Source: Streptomyces galbus (lineage in GTDB: Bacteria > Actinomycetota > Actinomycetes > Streptomycetales > Streptomycetaceae). From it: 64,000 bases of DNA. Positions 45,715 through 53,597 of the stretch are shown piece after piece. The position numbers were made by a program, and so were the translations under genes. A model generated the notes under the pieces. The model was not told the origin of the DNA and made no database searches. It was given only the letters and a program-made list of their open reading frames with translations. The first letter of the stretch is position 1. Each line of letters begins with the position of its first letter. Where the stretch lies: assembly GCF_005280195.1 (NCBI RefSeq), contig NZ_SZPR01000004.1:78387-142386 (forward strand), given 5' to 3'.

Positions 45715-46548
45715 CTACGCGGCGTGGGACGCGTCGTTCGTCGTCGTGAGGGCCTCGTCGTAGCGGGTCAGGACCAGGCGGGCCATCGCCGGGTGGGCGC
45801 CGAGGGGGGCCGAGGCCAGCCAGGGGGCGTGGGCGGCGCACTGGGTCGCGAAGCGGCCGGGGGCCGTGAAGTACGACGCGACCGCCACCCGGTGGCGTCC
45901 CCGGGCCGCGAGGTCGCGCAGGGCCGACTCCACGGTGGGCGCCGCGGCGGAGGCGTAGGCGGGCACGACCGGGACGCCGAGGCGGCGCGCGAGGAGGCGG
46001 GCCGTGCGGTCCGTGTCGGAGGCGTTGTCGGGGTCGCGGGAGCCCGCCGCGGCGAGCACCACCGCGCTGGTGCGGCGTTCGGCGCCGGTCAGGTCCCGGG
46101 GCCAGCCCGCCTCCACCAGGCGGGTGTGCAGGGTCTCCACCAGGAGGGGGTGCGGACCGAGCGGCGGCGCCGCGCGCGTGTGCAGGCGCGCTCCGGCCGC
46201 CATGCCGGGGATGTCGTGCTTCACGTGGTGGCCGCGGCCGAGGAGCAGCGGGACCAGCACGGCGTCCGTCGTGCCGCGCGCGTCGAGGGCGGCGAGGGTG
46301 TCGGTGAGCAGGGGTTCGTTCAGCTCGATGTGGCCGAGGTGCACGGGCAGGCCGGGCCGCAGGCCGCTCACGCGCGCGAGGAGCGCGCGGACGGTGGCCA
46401 GGGCGCGCGGGTCGCGGCTGCCGTGGCCGACGAGGACCAGCGCGGGCGGCCCGGGGCGCCGGCGGCCGTGCGGGCCGGCCGGGCCGGGGCGGCCGGTGAG
46501 CGGGGTGCTGACCCGGCGCATCGGGTGCGCTGGACGGTCGGGAGTCAT
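45715..46548 (-). CDS. Sirohydrochlorin chelatase (CbiX/SirB-like)
   Basis: 277 residues with two tandem chelatase halves: LVLVGHGSRDPRALATVRAL near residue 35 and VPLLLGRGHHVKHDIPGMAA in the first, AVVLAAAGSRDPDNASDTDR and VVPAYASAAAPTVESALRDL in the second. It inserts iron (or cobalt) into sirohydrochlorin, the last step to siroheme, which NirB downstream needs. The ATG at 46546-46548 precedes MTPDRPAHPM; a Pro/Arg-rich region of about 25 residues comes before the fold. Its leader carries a GlnR-box-like site (46573-46599). Confidence 0.85.
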   Translation of the reverse strand: MTPDRPAHPMRRVSTPLTGRPGPAGPHGRRRPGPPALVLVGHGSRDPRALATVRALLARVSGLRPGLPVHLGHIELNEPLLTDTLAALDARGTTDAVLVPLLLGRGHHVKHDIPGMAAGARLHTRAAPPLGPHPLLVETLHTRLVEAGWPRDLTGAERRTSAVVLAAAGSRDPDNASDTDRTARLLARRLGVPVVPAYASAAAPTVESALRDLAARGRHRVAVASYFTAPGRFATQCAAHAPWLASAPLGAHPAMARLVLTRYDEALTTTNDASHAA

Positions 46549-46572
46549 GGGCACCGATCCTGCCGGGGGGAG

Positions 46573-46599
46573 GTTGCCCGGCTGTTGCGCGTCCGTCAC
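46573..46599 (-). promoter_or_regulatory. GlnR-box-like half-sites upstream of the sirohydrochlorin chelatase
   Basis: On the minus strand: GTGAC-(6)-GCAAC-(6)-GCAAC, starting at 46599, 46588 and 46577, exactly 11 bases apart. The first pair matches the GlnR consensus gTnAC-n6-GaAAC at all but one position. It lies 51 bases before the chelatase ATG. Confidence 0.55.
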
Positions 46600-46611
46600 G
46601 GGACTTTTCCG

Positions 46612-46635
46612 GTGGTTCACCTTCCAGGGAACCAC
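46612..46635. repeat. Inverted repeat between chelatase and SanA-like genes
   Basis: GTGGTTC (46612-46618) and GAACCAC (46629-46635), 7 bases each around a 10-base spacer, in the 202-base gap of two divergent genes. It could be an operator; no regulator is suggested by the sequence. Confidence 0.4.
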
Positions 46636-46750
46636 GGTGTGAGGTGGGGCGGGGCGGGCCCGGGGCGGGGGTGAATGAACCGGATCGTCGCGGGACCCGT
46701 CCTCCTGCCCGGGACCAGGAACTCTCGACTCCGGACGAGGAGGTGGCGCC

Positions 46751-47443
46751 GTGCGCCGACCGTGGCGCGGGCCGGGCCGACCGCGGCTGCCGCGCACCCG
46801 CAAGGGGTGGCGGCGGCTGGTGCAGGCCGTGGTGGCGGGGTGCGTGCTGGCGCTGCTGCCGTCGACGTGGCTGTTCGTGTCCACCGCGGACCGGCTGGTG
46901 GGCACCGCCTCCGCGCCGCGCACCGACGTCGCCGTGGTCTTCGGCGCGGGCCTGTGGAACGGCGGGCCGTCGCCGTACCTCGCGCACCGGCTGGACGCGG
47001 CGGCGCGGCTGTACCGCGACGGCACGATCAAGGTCGTCCTGGTCACCGGCGACAACAGCCGCGAGGACTACGACGAGCCGGACGCCATGCGCGCGTACCT
47101 CACCCGGCACGGCGTGCCGGACGGGCGGATCGTCAGCGACTACGCCGGGTTCGACACCTGGGACTCCTGCGTGCGGGCCCGGAAGATCTTCGGCGTCCAC
47201 CGGGCCGTGCTGATCAGCCAGGGCTTCCACATCCGGCGCGCGGTCGCCCTGTGCGAGGCGGCGGGGATCACCTCGTACGGCGTCGGGGTCGAGGCCGAGC
47301 ACGACATGACCTGGTACTACGGCGGTGCCCGCGAGGTGCTCGCGGCGGGCAAGGCCGCGCTGGACGCGGCCTTCGAGCCGGACCCGCGCTTCCTCGGGCC
47401 GAAGGAGACGGCAGTGACGGCGGCGCTGGCGGGAGCACGCTGA
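46751..47443 (+). CDS. SanA/YdcF-like (DUF218) membrane-anchored protein
   Basis: 230 residues. Basic N-terminus and one transmembrane helix (LVQAVVAGCVLALLPSTWLF, about 23-42), then the DUF218 domain: DVAVVFGAGLWNGGPSPYLA, HRLDAAARLYRDGTIKVVLV, TGDNSREDYDEPDAM, GFDTWDSCVRARKIFGV, LISQGFHIRRAVALCEAAGI. SanA of enteric bacteria affects envelope permeability (vancomycin exclusion); the reaction is unknown. GTG start with GAGGAGG well placed. It lies between the chelatase and nasA but looks unrelated to nitrate use. Confidence 0.88.
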   Translation: MRRPWRGPGRPRLPRTRKGWRRLVQAVVAGCVLALLPSTWLFVSTADRLVGTASAPRTDVAVVFGAGLWNGGPSPYLAHRLDAAARLYRDGTIKVVLVTGDNSREDYDEPDAMRAYLTRHGVPDGRIVSDYAGFDTWDSCVRARKIFGVHRAVLISQGFHIRRAVALCEAAGITSYGVGVEAEHDMTWYYGGAREVLAAGKAALDAAFEPDPRFLGPKETAVTAALAGAR

Positions 47444-47506
47444 CCGACCGGTCCCCGGTGCGGTGCCCGCACCTCACCGAGCACCCGGGCGGGCCGGGAG
47501 GTCGTC

Positions 47507-47544
47507 GTGCCGGGGGTGTAACAGGGGCCGCAGCGGCGCGTAAC
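47507..47544 (+). promoter_or_regulatory. GlnR-type half-site array in the nasA leader
   Basis: GTGCC (47507), GTAAC (47518) and GTAAC (47540) lie on an 11/22-base grid, with the last 28 bases before the nasA ATG. The 70 bases ending at the ATG align without gaps to the nir operon leader (about 40 of 70 identical by eye), including the same GTAAC and CCGCACGCT positions. GlnR control of nasA is established in S. coelicolor. Confidence 0.5.
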
Positions 47545-47567
47545 ACGGCCGCCGCACGCTGAGGCGC

Positions 47568-49715
47568 ATGCAGAGCACCCCGACGCCCACCCACTGCCCG
47601 TACTGCGCCCTGCAGTGCGGGATGAACCTCACGCCCGCGCCGCAGGGCGGCGTCGAGGTGAGCGAGCGCGCCGACTTCCCGGTGAACCGGGGAGCGCTGT
47701 GCGCCAAGGGCCGTACGGCGCCCGCGGTGCTCTCCGAGCGGGTGCGGCTGACCTCGCCGTGGGTGCGCTCGGCCGGCGGCACGCTGGAGCCGGCCACCTG
47801 GGAGGAGGCCCTGGACCGGATCGCCCGCGAGCTGGCCCGGGTGCGCGCCGAGGCGGGGGCCGACGCGGTCGGCGTGTTCGGCGGGGGCGGGCTGACCAAC
47901 GAGAAGGCGTACGCGCTCGGCAAGTTCGCCCGCGTGGTGCTGGGCACCTCGCAGATCGACTACAACGGGCGGTTCTGCATGTCGTCGGCGGCGGCCGCCG
48001 GCACGAAGGCGTTCGGGCTGGACCGGGGGCTGCCGTTCCCGCTGGAGGACATCCCGCGGACCGGCTGCGTGATCCTCGTCGGCTCCAACCCCGCCGAGAC
48101 CATGCCGCCCGCGCTGCGCTACTTCCGCGAACTGCGCGAGAACGGCGGCACGCTGATCGTCGTCGACCCGCGCCGCACGAAGACCGCCGAGCAGGCCGAC
48201 CTGCACCTGGCGCCCCGGCCCGGCACCGACCTGGCGCTCGCGCTCGGCCTGCTGCACCTGGTGGTCGCCGAGGGCCGCACGGACGAGGCGTACGTCCGGG
48301 AGCGGACCAGCGGCTGGGAGGAGGCGCGGGCCGCGGCGATGGCGCACTGGCCGGAGTACGTGGAGCGGATCACGGGGGTGTCCGTTCCCGACCTGCGCGA
48401 GGCGGTACGGCTGTTCTGCGAGCCCGAGGCCGCGATGGTGCTCACCGCGCGCGGGCCCGAGCAGCAGTCCAAGGGCACGGACACCGTGGGCGCCTGGATC
48501 AACCTGTGCCTGGCGACCGGCCGGGCGGGCCGCCCGCTGTCCGGGTACGGCTGCCTGACCGGGCAGGGCAACGGGCAGGGCGGGCGCGAACACGGCCAGA
48601 AGGCCGACCAGTTGCCCGGCTACCGCAAGCTGGACGACCCGGCCGCGCGGCGGCACGTCGCCGAGGTGTGGGGCGTCGACCCGGACACGCTGCCCGGACC
48701 GGGGCGCAGCGCCTACGAGCTGCTCGACGCGCTCGGCACGGACGTCCGCGCGCTGCTGCTCATGGCCTCCAACCCGGTGGTGTCGGCGCCGCGCGCCGCG
48801 CACGTCGAGGAGCGCATCCGCTCCCTGGACTTCCTCGCCGTGTGCGACGTGGTGCTGTCGGAGACGGCCGCGCTGGCCGACGTGGTGCTGCCCGTGACGC
48901 AGTGGGCGGAGGAGAGCGGCACCACGACCAACCTGGAGGGCCGCGTCCTGCTGCGGCGCCGGGCCGTCTCCCCGCCCGAGGGCGTGCGCAGCGACCTGGA
49001 GGTCCTGCACGAACTCGCCGCCCGGCTGGGGGTGGAGAAGGGCTTCCCGACGGACCCCGAGGAGGTCTTCGAGGAGCTGCGCCGGGCGAGCGCGGGCGGC
49101 CCGGCGGACTACTCGGGCATCACCTACCGCCGACTGGCCGAGGAGGACGGGGTGTTCTGGCCGTGCCCGGCGCAGGGCCCGGCGGTGGTGGCGGGCTCGG
49201 GTGCGCAGGGGGGCGGCCCCGGACACCCCGGCACCCCCCGCCTGTTCCTCGACCGGTTCGCCACCCCGGACGGCCGGGCGCGGTTCGCGCCGGTCGCGCA
49301 CCGGCCCGCGGCCGAGGAGCCGGACGAGGAGTTCCCGGTGCTGCTGACCACGGGCCGGGTGGTGGCCCAGTACCAGTCGGGCGCGCAGACCCGGCGGGTC
49401 GGCGAGCTGAACGCCGCCGCGCCGGGCCCGTTCGTCGAGCTGCACCCGCGGCTCGCGGCGCGGCTCGGGGCCGCCGAGGGCGACCCGCTGGCCGTGGTGT
49501 CGCGGCGCGGCCGCGCGGTGGCGCCGGCCCGCATCACCACCGCGATCCGCCCGGACACGGTGTTCATGCCGTTCCACTGGCCGGGCGAGGGCCGCGCGAA
49601 CACCCTGACCAACCCGGCCCTGGACCCGACGTCCCGGATGCCGGAGTTCAAGGTGTGCGCGGTGCGGGTGGAGGCGGTCGAGACGGTGCGGCCGGTGGAG
49701 GCCGTCGAGCCGTAG
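47568..49715 (+). CDS. nasA: Assimilatory nitrate reductase catalytic subunit
   Basis: 715 residues. Molybdopterin-guanine-dinucleotide enzyme. N-terminal [4Fe-4S] cysteines Cys10, Cys13, Cys17 and Cys45 (HCPYCALQCG, GALCAKG). The Mo-ligand cysteine is near residue 137 (NGRFCMSSAAAAGTKAFG). Conserved cofactor segments include CVILVGSNPAETMPPALRY, GYGCLTGQGNGQGGREHGQK and, near the C-terminus, LTTGRVVAQYQSGAQTRR. Reduces nitrate to nitrite in the cytoplasm. It lacks the C-terminal [2Fe-2S] domain of some NasA proteins, so a separate electron donor is needed. Single-gene unit. Confidence 0.92.
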   Translation: MQSTPTPTHCPYCALQCGMNLTPAPQGGVEVSERADFPVNRGALCAKGRTAPAVLSERVRLTSPWVRSAGGTLEPATWEEALDRIARELARVRAEAGADAVGVFGGGGLTNEKAYALGKFARVVLGTSQIDYNGRFCMSSAAAAGTKAFGLDRGLPFPLEDIPRTGCVILVGSNPAETMPPALRYFRELRENGGTLIVVDPRRTKTAEQADLHLAPRPGTDLALALGLLHLVVAEGRTDEAYVRERTSGWEEARAAAMAHWPEYVERITGVSVPDLREAVRLFCEPEAAMVLTARGPEQQSKGTDTVGAWINLCLATGRAGRPLSGYGCLTGQGNGQGGREHGQKADQLPGYRKLDDPAARRHVAEVWGVDPDTLPGPGRSAYELLDALGTDVRALLLMASNPVVSAPRAAHVEERIRSLDFLAVCDVVLSETAALADVVLPVTQWAEESGTTTNLEGRVLLRRRAVSPPEGVRSDLEVLHELAARLGVEKGFPTDPEEVFEELRRASAGGPADYSGITYRRLAEEDGVFWPCPAQGPAVVAGSGAQGGGPGHPGTPRLFLDRFATPDGRARFAPVAHRPAAEEPDEEFPVLLTTGRVVAQYQSGAQTRRVGELNAAAPGPFVELHPRLAARLGAAEGDPLAVVSRRGRAVAPARITTAIRPDTVFMPFHWPGEGRANTLTNPALDPTSRMPEFKVCAVRVEAVETVRPVEAVEP

Positions 49716-49758
49716 GCGCGCGGAGGGGCCGGCCCCCGTCGGGCGCCGGCCCCCGCGC
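49716..49758. terminator. Bidirectional hairpin between nasA and the M4 protease
   Basis: GGGGCCGGC (49725-49733) pairs with GCCGGCCCC (49745-49753), extended by outer GCGCG / CGCGC arms, in the 54-base gap of two convergent genes, immediately after the nasA TAG. Confidence 0.55.
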
Positions 49759-49769
49759 ACGAGGGGGGA

Positions 49770-51416
49770 TCAGGTGACGTTGACCGCCGTCCACGCCGCC
49801 GCCACCGCCGCGTACTCCGCGCTGGTCGCGCCGTAGAGGTCCTTCGCCGCGTTCAGGGTGGCGGTGCGGGCTCCCTTGTAGTTGGTGGAGGACGTCATGT
49901 AGACGGTCAGGGCGCGGTACCAGATCTTGCCGACCTTGTCGCGGCCGATGCCGGTGACCGTGGAGCCGTCGTAGGTGGGCGAGTCGTAGCTGACGCCGTT
50001 GATGGTCTTCGCGCCGCTGCCCTCGGCGAGCAGGTAGGCGAAGTGGTTGGCGACGCCGGAGGAGTAGTGGACGTCGAGGTTGCCGACCGAACTGCTCCAG
50101 TAGTCGGCCGAGTTGCCGTCCTTGGAGGGCTTGTCCATGAAGCGCAGCGCGGCCTTGCCGAAGCCGGGACGGACGATCTTCTCGCCGATCAGGTAGTCAC
50201 CGGTGTCGGCGGTGTTGCCGGCGTACCACTCGACCATCGTGCCGAGGATGTCCGAGGTGGCCTCGTTCAGGCCGCCGGACTCGCCCGAGTAGGTCAGCCC
50301 GGCCGTCTTCGACGTCACGCCGTGGCTCATCTCGTGGCCCGCGACGTCCAGCGCGACCAGCGGGCCGAACGTGGTGCCGTCGCCGTCGCCGTACGTCATG
50401 CAGAAGCAACTGTCGTCCCAGAAGGCGTTGTTGTAGTTGCTGCCGTAGTGGACGCGGTTGTAGGAGCCCTTGCCGTCGCCTGCGATGCCGTTGCGGCCGT
50501 GGACGTTCTTGTAGTAGTCCCAGGTCTCGTTGGTGCCGTACTGGGCGTCGACCGCGGCGGAGGAGCGGTCGGCGGTCGTGCCGGTGCCCCAGTGGTTGTC
50601 GGCGTCGGTGAAGACGGTCGCGGGGGCGCGGCTGAAGCAGATGCCGAAGATGCACAGGTCGGTCTTGTTGGCCGCGTCGCCGGTGTAGGTGTTGCCGCGG
50701 GTCGGGTCCTTGAGCTGGTACGTCGAGCCGGAGGCCGTGGTCTCCAGCGGGACGGTGCCGCCGTAGAGGGACGCGCCGTCGCCGGTCGCCGTCTCGATCA
50801 GGTCCCAGGCGTCGATCTGCGCGCCGGTGCGCGCGTCGGTCAGGACCGCGCGGGCGACCGGGTTGCCGAGCGTGTCCAGGCCGACCGCGTCGGTCCGCCA
50901 GGCCAGTCTCGGGGTGCCGTGCAGGGCGTCGACGACCAGGTGCGGCTTGGCCTTGACCTGCCTCAGGGTCGTGCCGCGGGTGGCGGCGCGCAGGGCGGCC
51001 ACGGCGGCGTCGGCGGCCTTGGGGGCGGACACCTGCGGGGTGATGGAGGCGAGCGAGACCGTCTTCGTGGTCGCCCGGTCGGCGCCGCGGTAGGAGCCGT
51101 CGGAGGCCAGGTGGACCACGAAGTCGCCGCCGAGGACGGGCAATCGGCGGAAGGTGCGGTCGTAGCGGACGTGCTGGGTGCCGTCCTTGTCGACGACGAC
51201 GTCCCGCACGGACGTGTCCTGCGCGGCGGTCAGGCCGAGGCTCGCGGCGTGGTCCGCGACGGCGGACGCGGCGTTGGCGAGGGCGGTGGCGCGGCTGGGC
51301 CCGCCGGCCGCGTCGGCGGCGGGCGAGAGCGCGGCGGCCAGCAACGTGGCCGTGGTGACGGCGATGCCGGCGGTGGCGAGACGGGAACCTCGGACGTGCG
51401 GCCGTATCCGACTCAT
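49770..51416 (-). CDS. Secreted M4-family (thermolysin-like) metalloprotease
   Basis: 548 residues. Signal peptide (LATAGIAVTTATLLAAALSP, cleavage near residue 36), FTP/PepSY propeptide (about 45-215), then the catalytic domain. Zinc site HEMSH near residue 363 (VALDVAGHEMSHGVTSKTAG) with Glu in GGLNEATSDILGTMVEWYAG about 20 residues later. The C-terminal region has VHYSSGVANHFAYLLAEGSG (catalytic His region). Works outside the cell in protein digestion. A clear promoter with an embedded palindrome lies upstream (51475-51503). Divergent from the gamma-glutamylcyclotransferase gene. Confidence 0.95.
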   Translation of the reverse strand: MSRIRPHVRGSRLATAGIAVTTATLLAAALSPAADAAGGPSRATALANAASAVADHAASLGLTAAQDTSVRDVVVDKDGTQHVRYDRTFRRLPVLGGDFVVHLASDGSYRGADRATTKTVSLASITPQVSAPKAADAAVAALRAATRGTTLRQVKAKPHLVVDALHGTPRLAWRTDAVGLDTLGNPVARAVLTDARTGAQIDAWDLIETATGDGASLYGGTVPLETTASGSTYQLKDPTRGNTYTGDAANKTDLCIFGICFSRAPATVFTDADNHWGTGTTADRSSAAVDAQYGTNETWDYYKNVHGRNGIAGDGKGSYNRVHYGSNYNNAFWDDSCFCMTYGDGDGTTFGPLVALDVAGHEMSHGVTSKTAGLTYSGESGGLNEATSDILGTMVEWYAGNTADTGDYLIGEKIVRPGFGKAALRFMDKPSKDGNSADYWSSSVGNLDVHYSSGVANHFAYLLAEGSGAKTINGVSYDSPTYDGSTVTGIGRDKVGKIWYRALTVYMTSSTNYKGARTATLNAAKDLYGATSAEYAAVAAAWTAVNVT

Positions 51417-51474
51417 CGGACTCCTCGGTCGGGGCGCCGACGGGCGCGTGGGGGTGGCGCTGATGTCCTCTGAG

Positions 51475-51503
51475 ATTTAAGGGGCCATGACATGTCATGT
51501 CCA
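51475..51503 (-). promoter_or_regulatory. Sigma70-type promoter of the M4 protease with embedded palindromic operator
   Basis: On the minus strand: -35 TGGACA (51498-51503), a 17-base spacer, -10 TTAAAT (51475-51480). The expected start is about 50 bases before the ATG. The spacer and -35 edge contain the perfect 14-base palindrome CATGACATGTCATG (51486-51499), ideally placed for repression. Confidence 0.65.
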
Positions 51504-51555
51504 TAGCGCCTTCACAGGGAAGTGTGAGGATGCCGAGGAGGAGAGAATCGTTTCC

Positions 51556-51984
51556 GTGACCGCGGCAGCCCTCCCCTTCTTCGTGTACGGCACCCTGCGC
51601 CCCGGCGAGGTCAACCACGGCCTCCTCCTGCGCGGCCGCACCCGCGCCGAGGAACCCGCGCTGCTCCCCGACGCGGTGCTCTACGCCGGCCCCGGCTACC
51701 CCTACGCCGTGCACGCGCCCGGCGGCACCGTCACCGGCGACCTGGTCACCGCGCACCCGTGGGCCTACGACGCCCTGCTCGCCGAGCTGGACCGGCTCGA
51801 GGAGTACCGGCCCGGCGACCCGCACACCCTCTACGAGCGGGTCGAGCGGGCCACCGTGGTGCGCGCGGCCGGGGGCCCGCCCGTGCGCGCCTGGGTGTAC
51901 CTCGCCGGGCCCGTCGTCGCGGCCCGGCTGCGGGCGTGCGGGGAGCTGATCGAGGGCGGCGACTGGCGCGCGCGGCGGCGCTGA
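51556..51984 (+). CDS. Gamma-glutamylcyclotransferase-family protein
   Basis: 142 residues. Substrate-loop motif FVYGTLRPGEVNHGLL at the N-terminus, the segment GDLVTAHPWAYDALLAELDR, and the catalytic-Glu region LDRLEEYRPGDPHTLYERVE, then the C-terminal strand VRAWVYLAGP. Members cyclise gamma-glutamyl amines or peptides; the physiological substrate here is unknown. The GTG at 51556 has GGAGGAGAG upstream; an ATG at 51487 lies inside the protease promoter palindrome and is rejected. Confidence 0.87.
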   Translation: MTAAALPFFVYGTLRPGEVNHGLLLRGRTRAEEPALLPDAVLYAGPGYPYAVHAPGGTVTGDLVTAHPWAYDALLAELDRLEEYRPGDPHTLYERVERATVVRAAGGPPVRAWVYLAGPVVAARLRACGELIEGGDWRARRR

Positions 51985-52189
51985 CTGCCCGTCACCCGTT
52001 CACCCGCGCGTCCGGCGCATTTGTGCCGGACTCCGCCACAGCCGCCGTGACCTGCTGAAACGCCGGCCGCGCGGGACGCCGGGCGACACCCGTTCATCCC
52101 CTTTCTGACGCGCCCTCAGGAAGCGCGGTCGCGCCGCTGCCACTTATCTCGGAAGGGCAGGACCCACCGAACAGCTCGAAGGAGCACCG

Positions 52190-52711
52190 ATGCGACGTAC
52201 CGCCCGTCTGCTGGCCGGCACCGCGCTCGCCGTCACCGCCGTGAGCGGTCCCGTCGCCACCGCGTACGCCGGGCAGTCCGGCGGTCTGGAGGTGTACCCC
52301 TCGGCGGCCGTGCCCGGCGACCGGGTCACGGTCGGCACCTCGGCGTGCGGACCCGAGGGCACCGCCGCGGGCGACGCGAGCGCGGTCGGCGCGGGCCGGT
52401 TCACGCTGGCGCCGACCACCCACGACGGCGACGTCGTCGGGGAGTTCCGGGTGCCGCCCAGCGCGCAGCCGGGGACGTACGAGATCGTCGCCGAGTGCGC
52501 CGAGGGCGGCCGGCGGGTCAGCGGGGACCTCGTGGTGTCCCCTACCGCGACACACCAGCGGGTTCCCCCGCGGGGGAGCGTGAAGACGGGGGTCGGCGGC
52601 GCTCTGGGCCCCGACCCCGTGCAGACCGCGGCCGGCGTGGCGGCTCTCGCCGTCGCCGCCGCGGGCGGTACCTGGCTCCTGCATCGCCGGGCGAGAGGCG
52701 ATGTGTTCTGA
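52190..52711 (+). CDS. Secreted, membrane-anchored protein; likely sortase partner
   Basis: 173 residues. Signal peptide (RLLAGTALAVTAVSGPVATA, cleavage near AYA-GQ), a beta-sandwich-like domain of about 85 residues (GGLEVYPSAAVPGDRVTVGT, FRVPPSAQPGTYEIVAECAE), then RGSVKTGVGG, a transmembrane helix (VQTAAGVAALAVAAAGGTWL) and a short basic tail HRRARG. This is the layout of a cell-wall sorting signal, but without LPxTG or LAxTG; SVKTG occupies its place. The class F sortase gene follows after 127 bases. Function not recognised. Confidence 0.78.
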   Translation: MRRTARLLAGTALAVTAVSGPVATAYAGQSGGLEVYPSAAVPGDRVTVGTSACGPEGTAAGDASAVGAGRFTLAPTTHDGDVVGEFRVPPSAQPGTYEIVAECAEGGRRVSGDLVVSPTATHQRVPPRGSVKTGVGGALGPDPVQTAAGVAALAVAAAGGTWLLHRRARGDVF

Positions 52712-52838
52712 CGGACACCCTCCGCTGTCCGTCCGCCGGTACCGCATGTCCCCTCCCCCTCCGGGTCCGACGCCCCTCGCGGCCCGGAGGGGGACCGGGC
52801 CGCTCACCAGGGGGCTCGCCGCTCACCAGGAGGCTCGT

Positions 52839-53456
52839 ATGCACAGGCTGGGCGACACCGCGATAGCCGCCGTCACCGTCGCGGCGCTGTGCTCCGGCGC
52901 GTGGCTGCTGCACGACGGCGCCGAGCGGCACGCCCCGCCGCAGCCGTCCGCCGCCGAGGCCCGGGCCGGCGGCACCGACCCGCACTCCGCGCCCGCGCTG
53001 CCGCCCTCCCCGCCGGACCGCGTGCGCATCCCCTCGATAGGCGTCGACGCGCCCCTGACCGGCCTGCGCCTCACCCCCGGCGGCAGCCTGGAGGCGCCGC
53101 CCGCCACGCGCAAGAACCTGGCCGGCTGGTACGAGGCCGGCACCACCCCCGGCGAGACGGGCACCGCGGTCGTCGCCGGCCACGTCGACAATGCGGACGG
53201 CCCGGCCGTGTTCTACGCGCTCGGCGCGCTGAAGAAGGGCGCCCGCATCGAGGTGGACCGCCTGGACGGCAGCACCGCCCTGTTCACCGTGGACGCGGTG
53301 GAGGTCTACCGGGCGGGCGACTTCCCCGACGCGAAGGTCTACGGGGCCGCCCCGCGGCCGGAGCTGCGGGTGATCACCTGCGGGGGCGGCTACTCGCGGG
53401 ACACCGGCTACCAGGGCAACGTGGTGGTGTTCGCGCACCTCACCGGGAGCCGCTGA
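52839..53456 (+). CDS. Class F sortase
   Basis: 205 residues. N-terminal anchor (TAIAAVTVAALCSGAWLLHD), Pro/Ala-rich linker, sortase domain from about residue 65: VRIPSIGVDAPLTGLRL, catalytic His in GTAVVAGHVDNADGP, Cys in ELRVITCGGGYSRDTGYQGN, and the closing NVVVFAHLTG. The usual catalytic Arg is not obvious; in class F it may lie near the C-terminus. The ATG at 52839 has AGGAGG five bases upstream; the earlier ATG at 52746 has none. Probably attaches the neighbouring protein to the cell surface. Confidence 0.87.
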   Translation: MHRLGDTAIAAVTVAALCSGAWLLHDGAERHAPPQPSAAEARAGGTDPHSAPALPPSPPDRVRIPSIGVDAPLTGLRLTPGGSLEAPPATRKNLAGWYEAGTTPGETGTAVVAGHVDNADGPAVFYALGALKKGARIEVDRLDGSTALFTVDAVEVYRAGDFPDAKVYGAAPRPELRVITCGGGYSRDTGYQGNVVVFAHLTGSR

Positions 53457-53536
53457 GCCGGCTCCCGAGCCGCATCCCCCCACGCTTTCCGGCCGGTGCG
53501 ACCTCACACCTCTCCCCCGCCCCCGCTGAGGGCAGC

Positions 53537-53574
53537 GTTCCGCACGGGAAACAGGAGTGATGCGGCCGGGTAAC
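53537..53574 (+). promoter_or_regulatory. GlnR box array upstream of the nitrite reductase operon
   Basis: GTTCC-GCACGG-GAAAC (53537-53552) matches the GlnR consensus gTnAC-n6-GaAAC at 9 of 10 positions by eye. GATGC (53559) and GTAAC (53570) follow at further 11-base steps. The last half-site is 28 bases before the ATG, the same distance as in nasA. Nitrite reductase genes are known GlnR targets in S. coelicolor. Confidence 0.65.
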
Positions 53575-53597
53575 GTCGGCACCGCACGCTCGACGAC

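Noticed and set aside
51487..51555. Upstream ATG extension of the gamma-glutamylcyclotransferase
   Set aside because: It would begin inside the protease promoter palindrome; the GTG at 51556 has a good ribosome site and starts right before the family motif.
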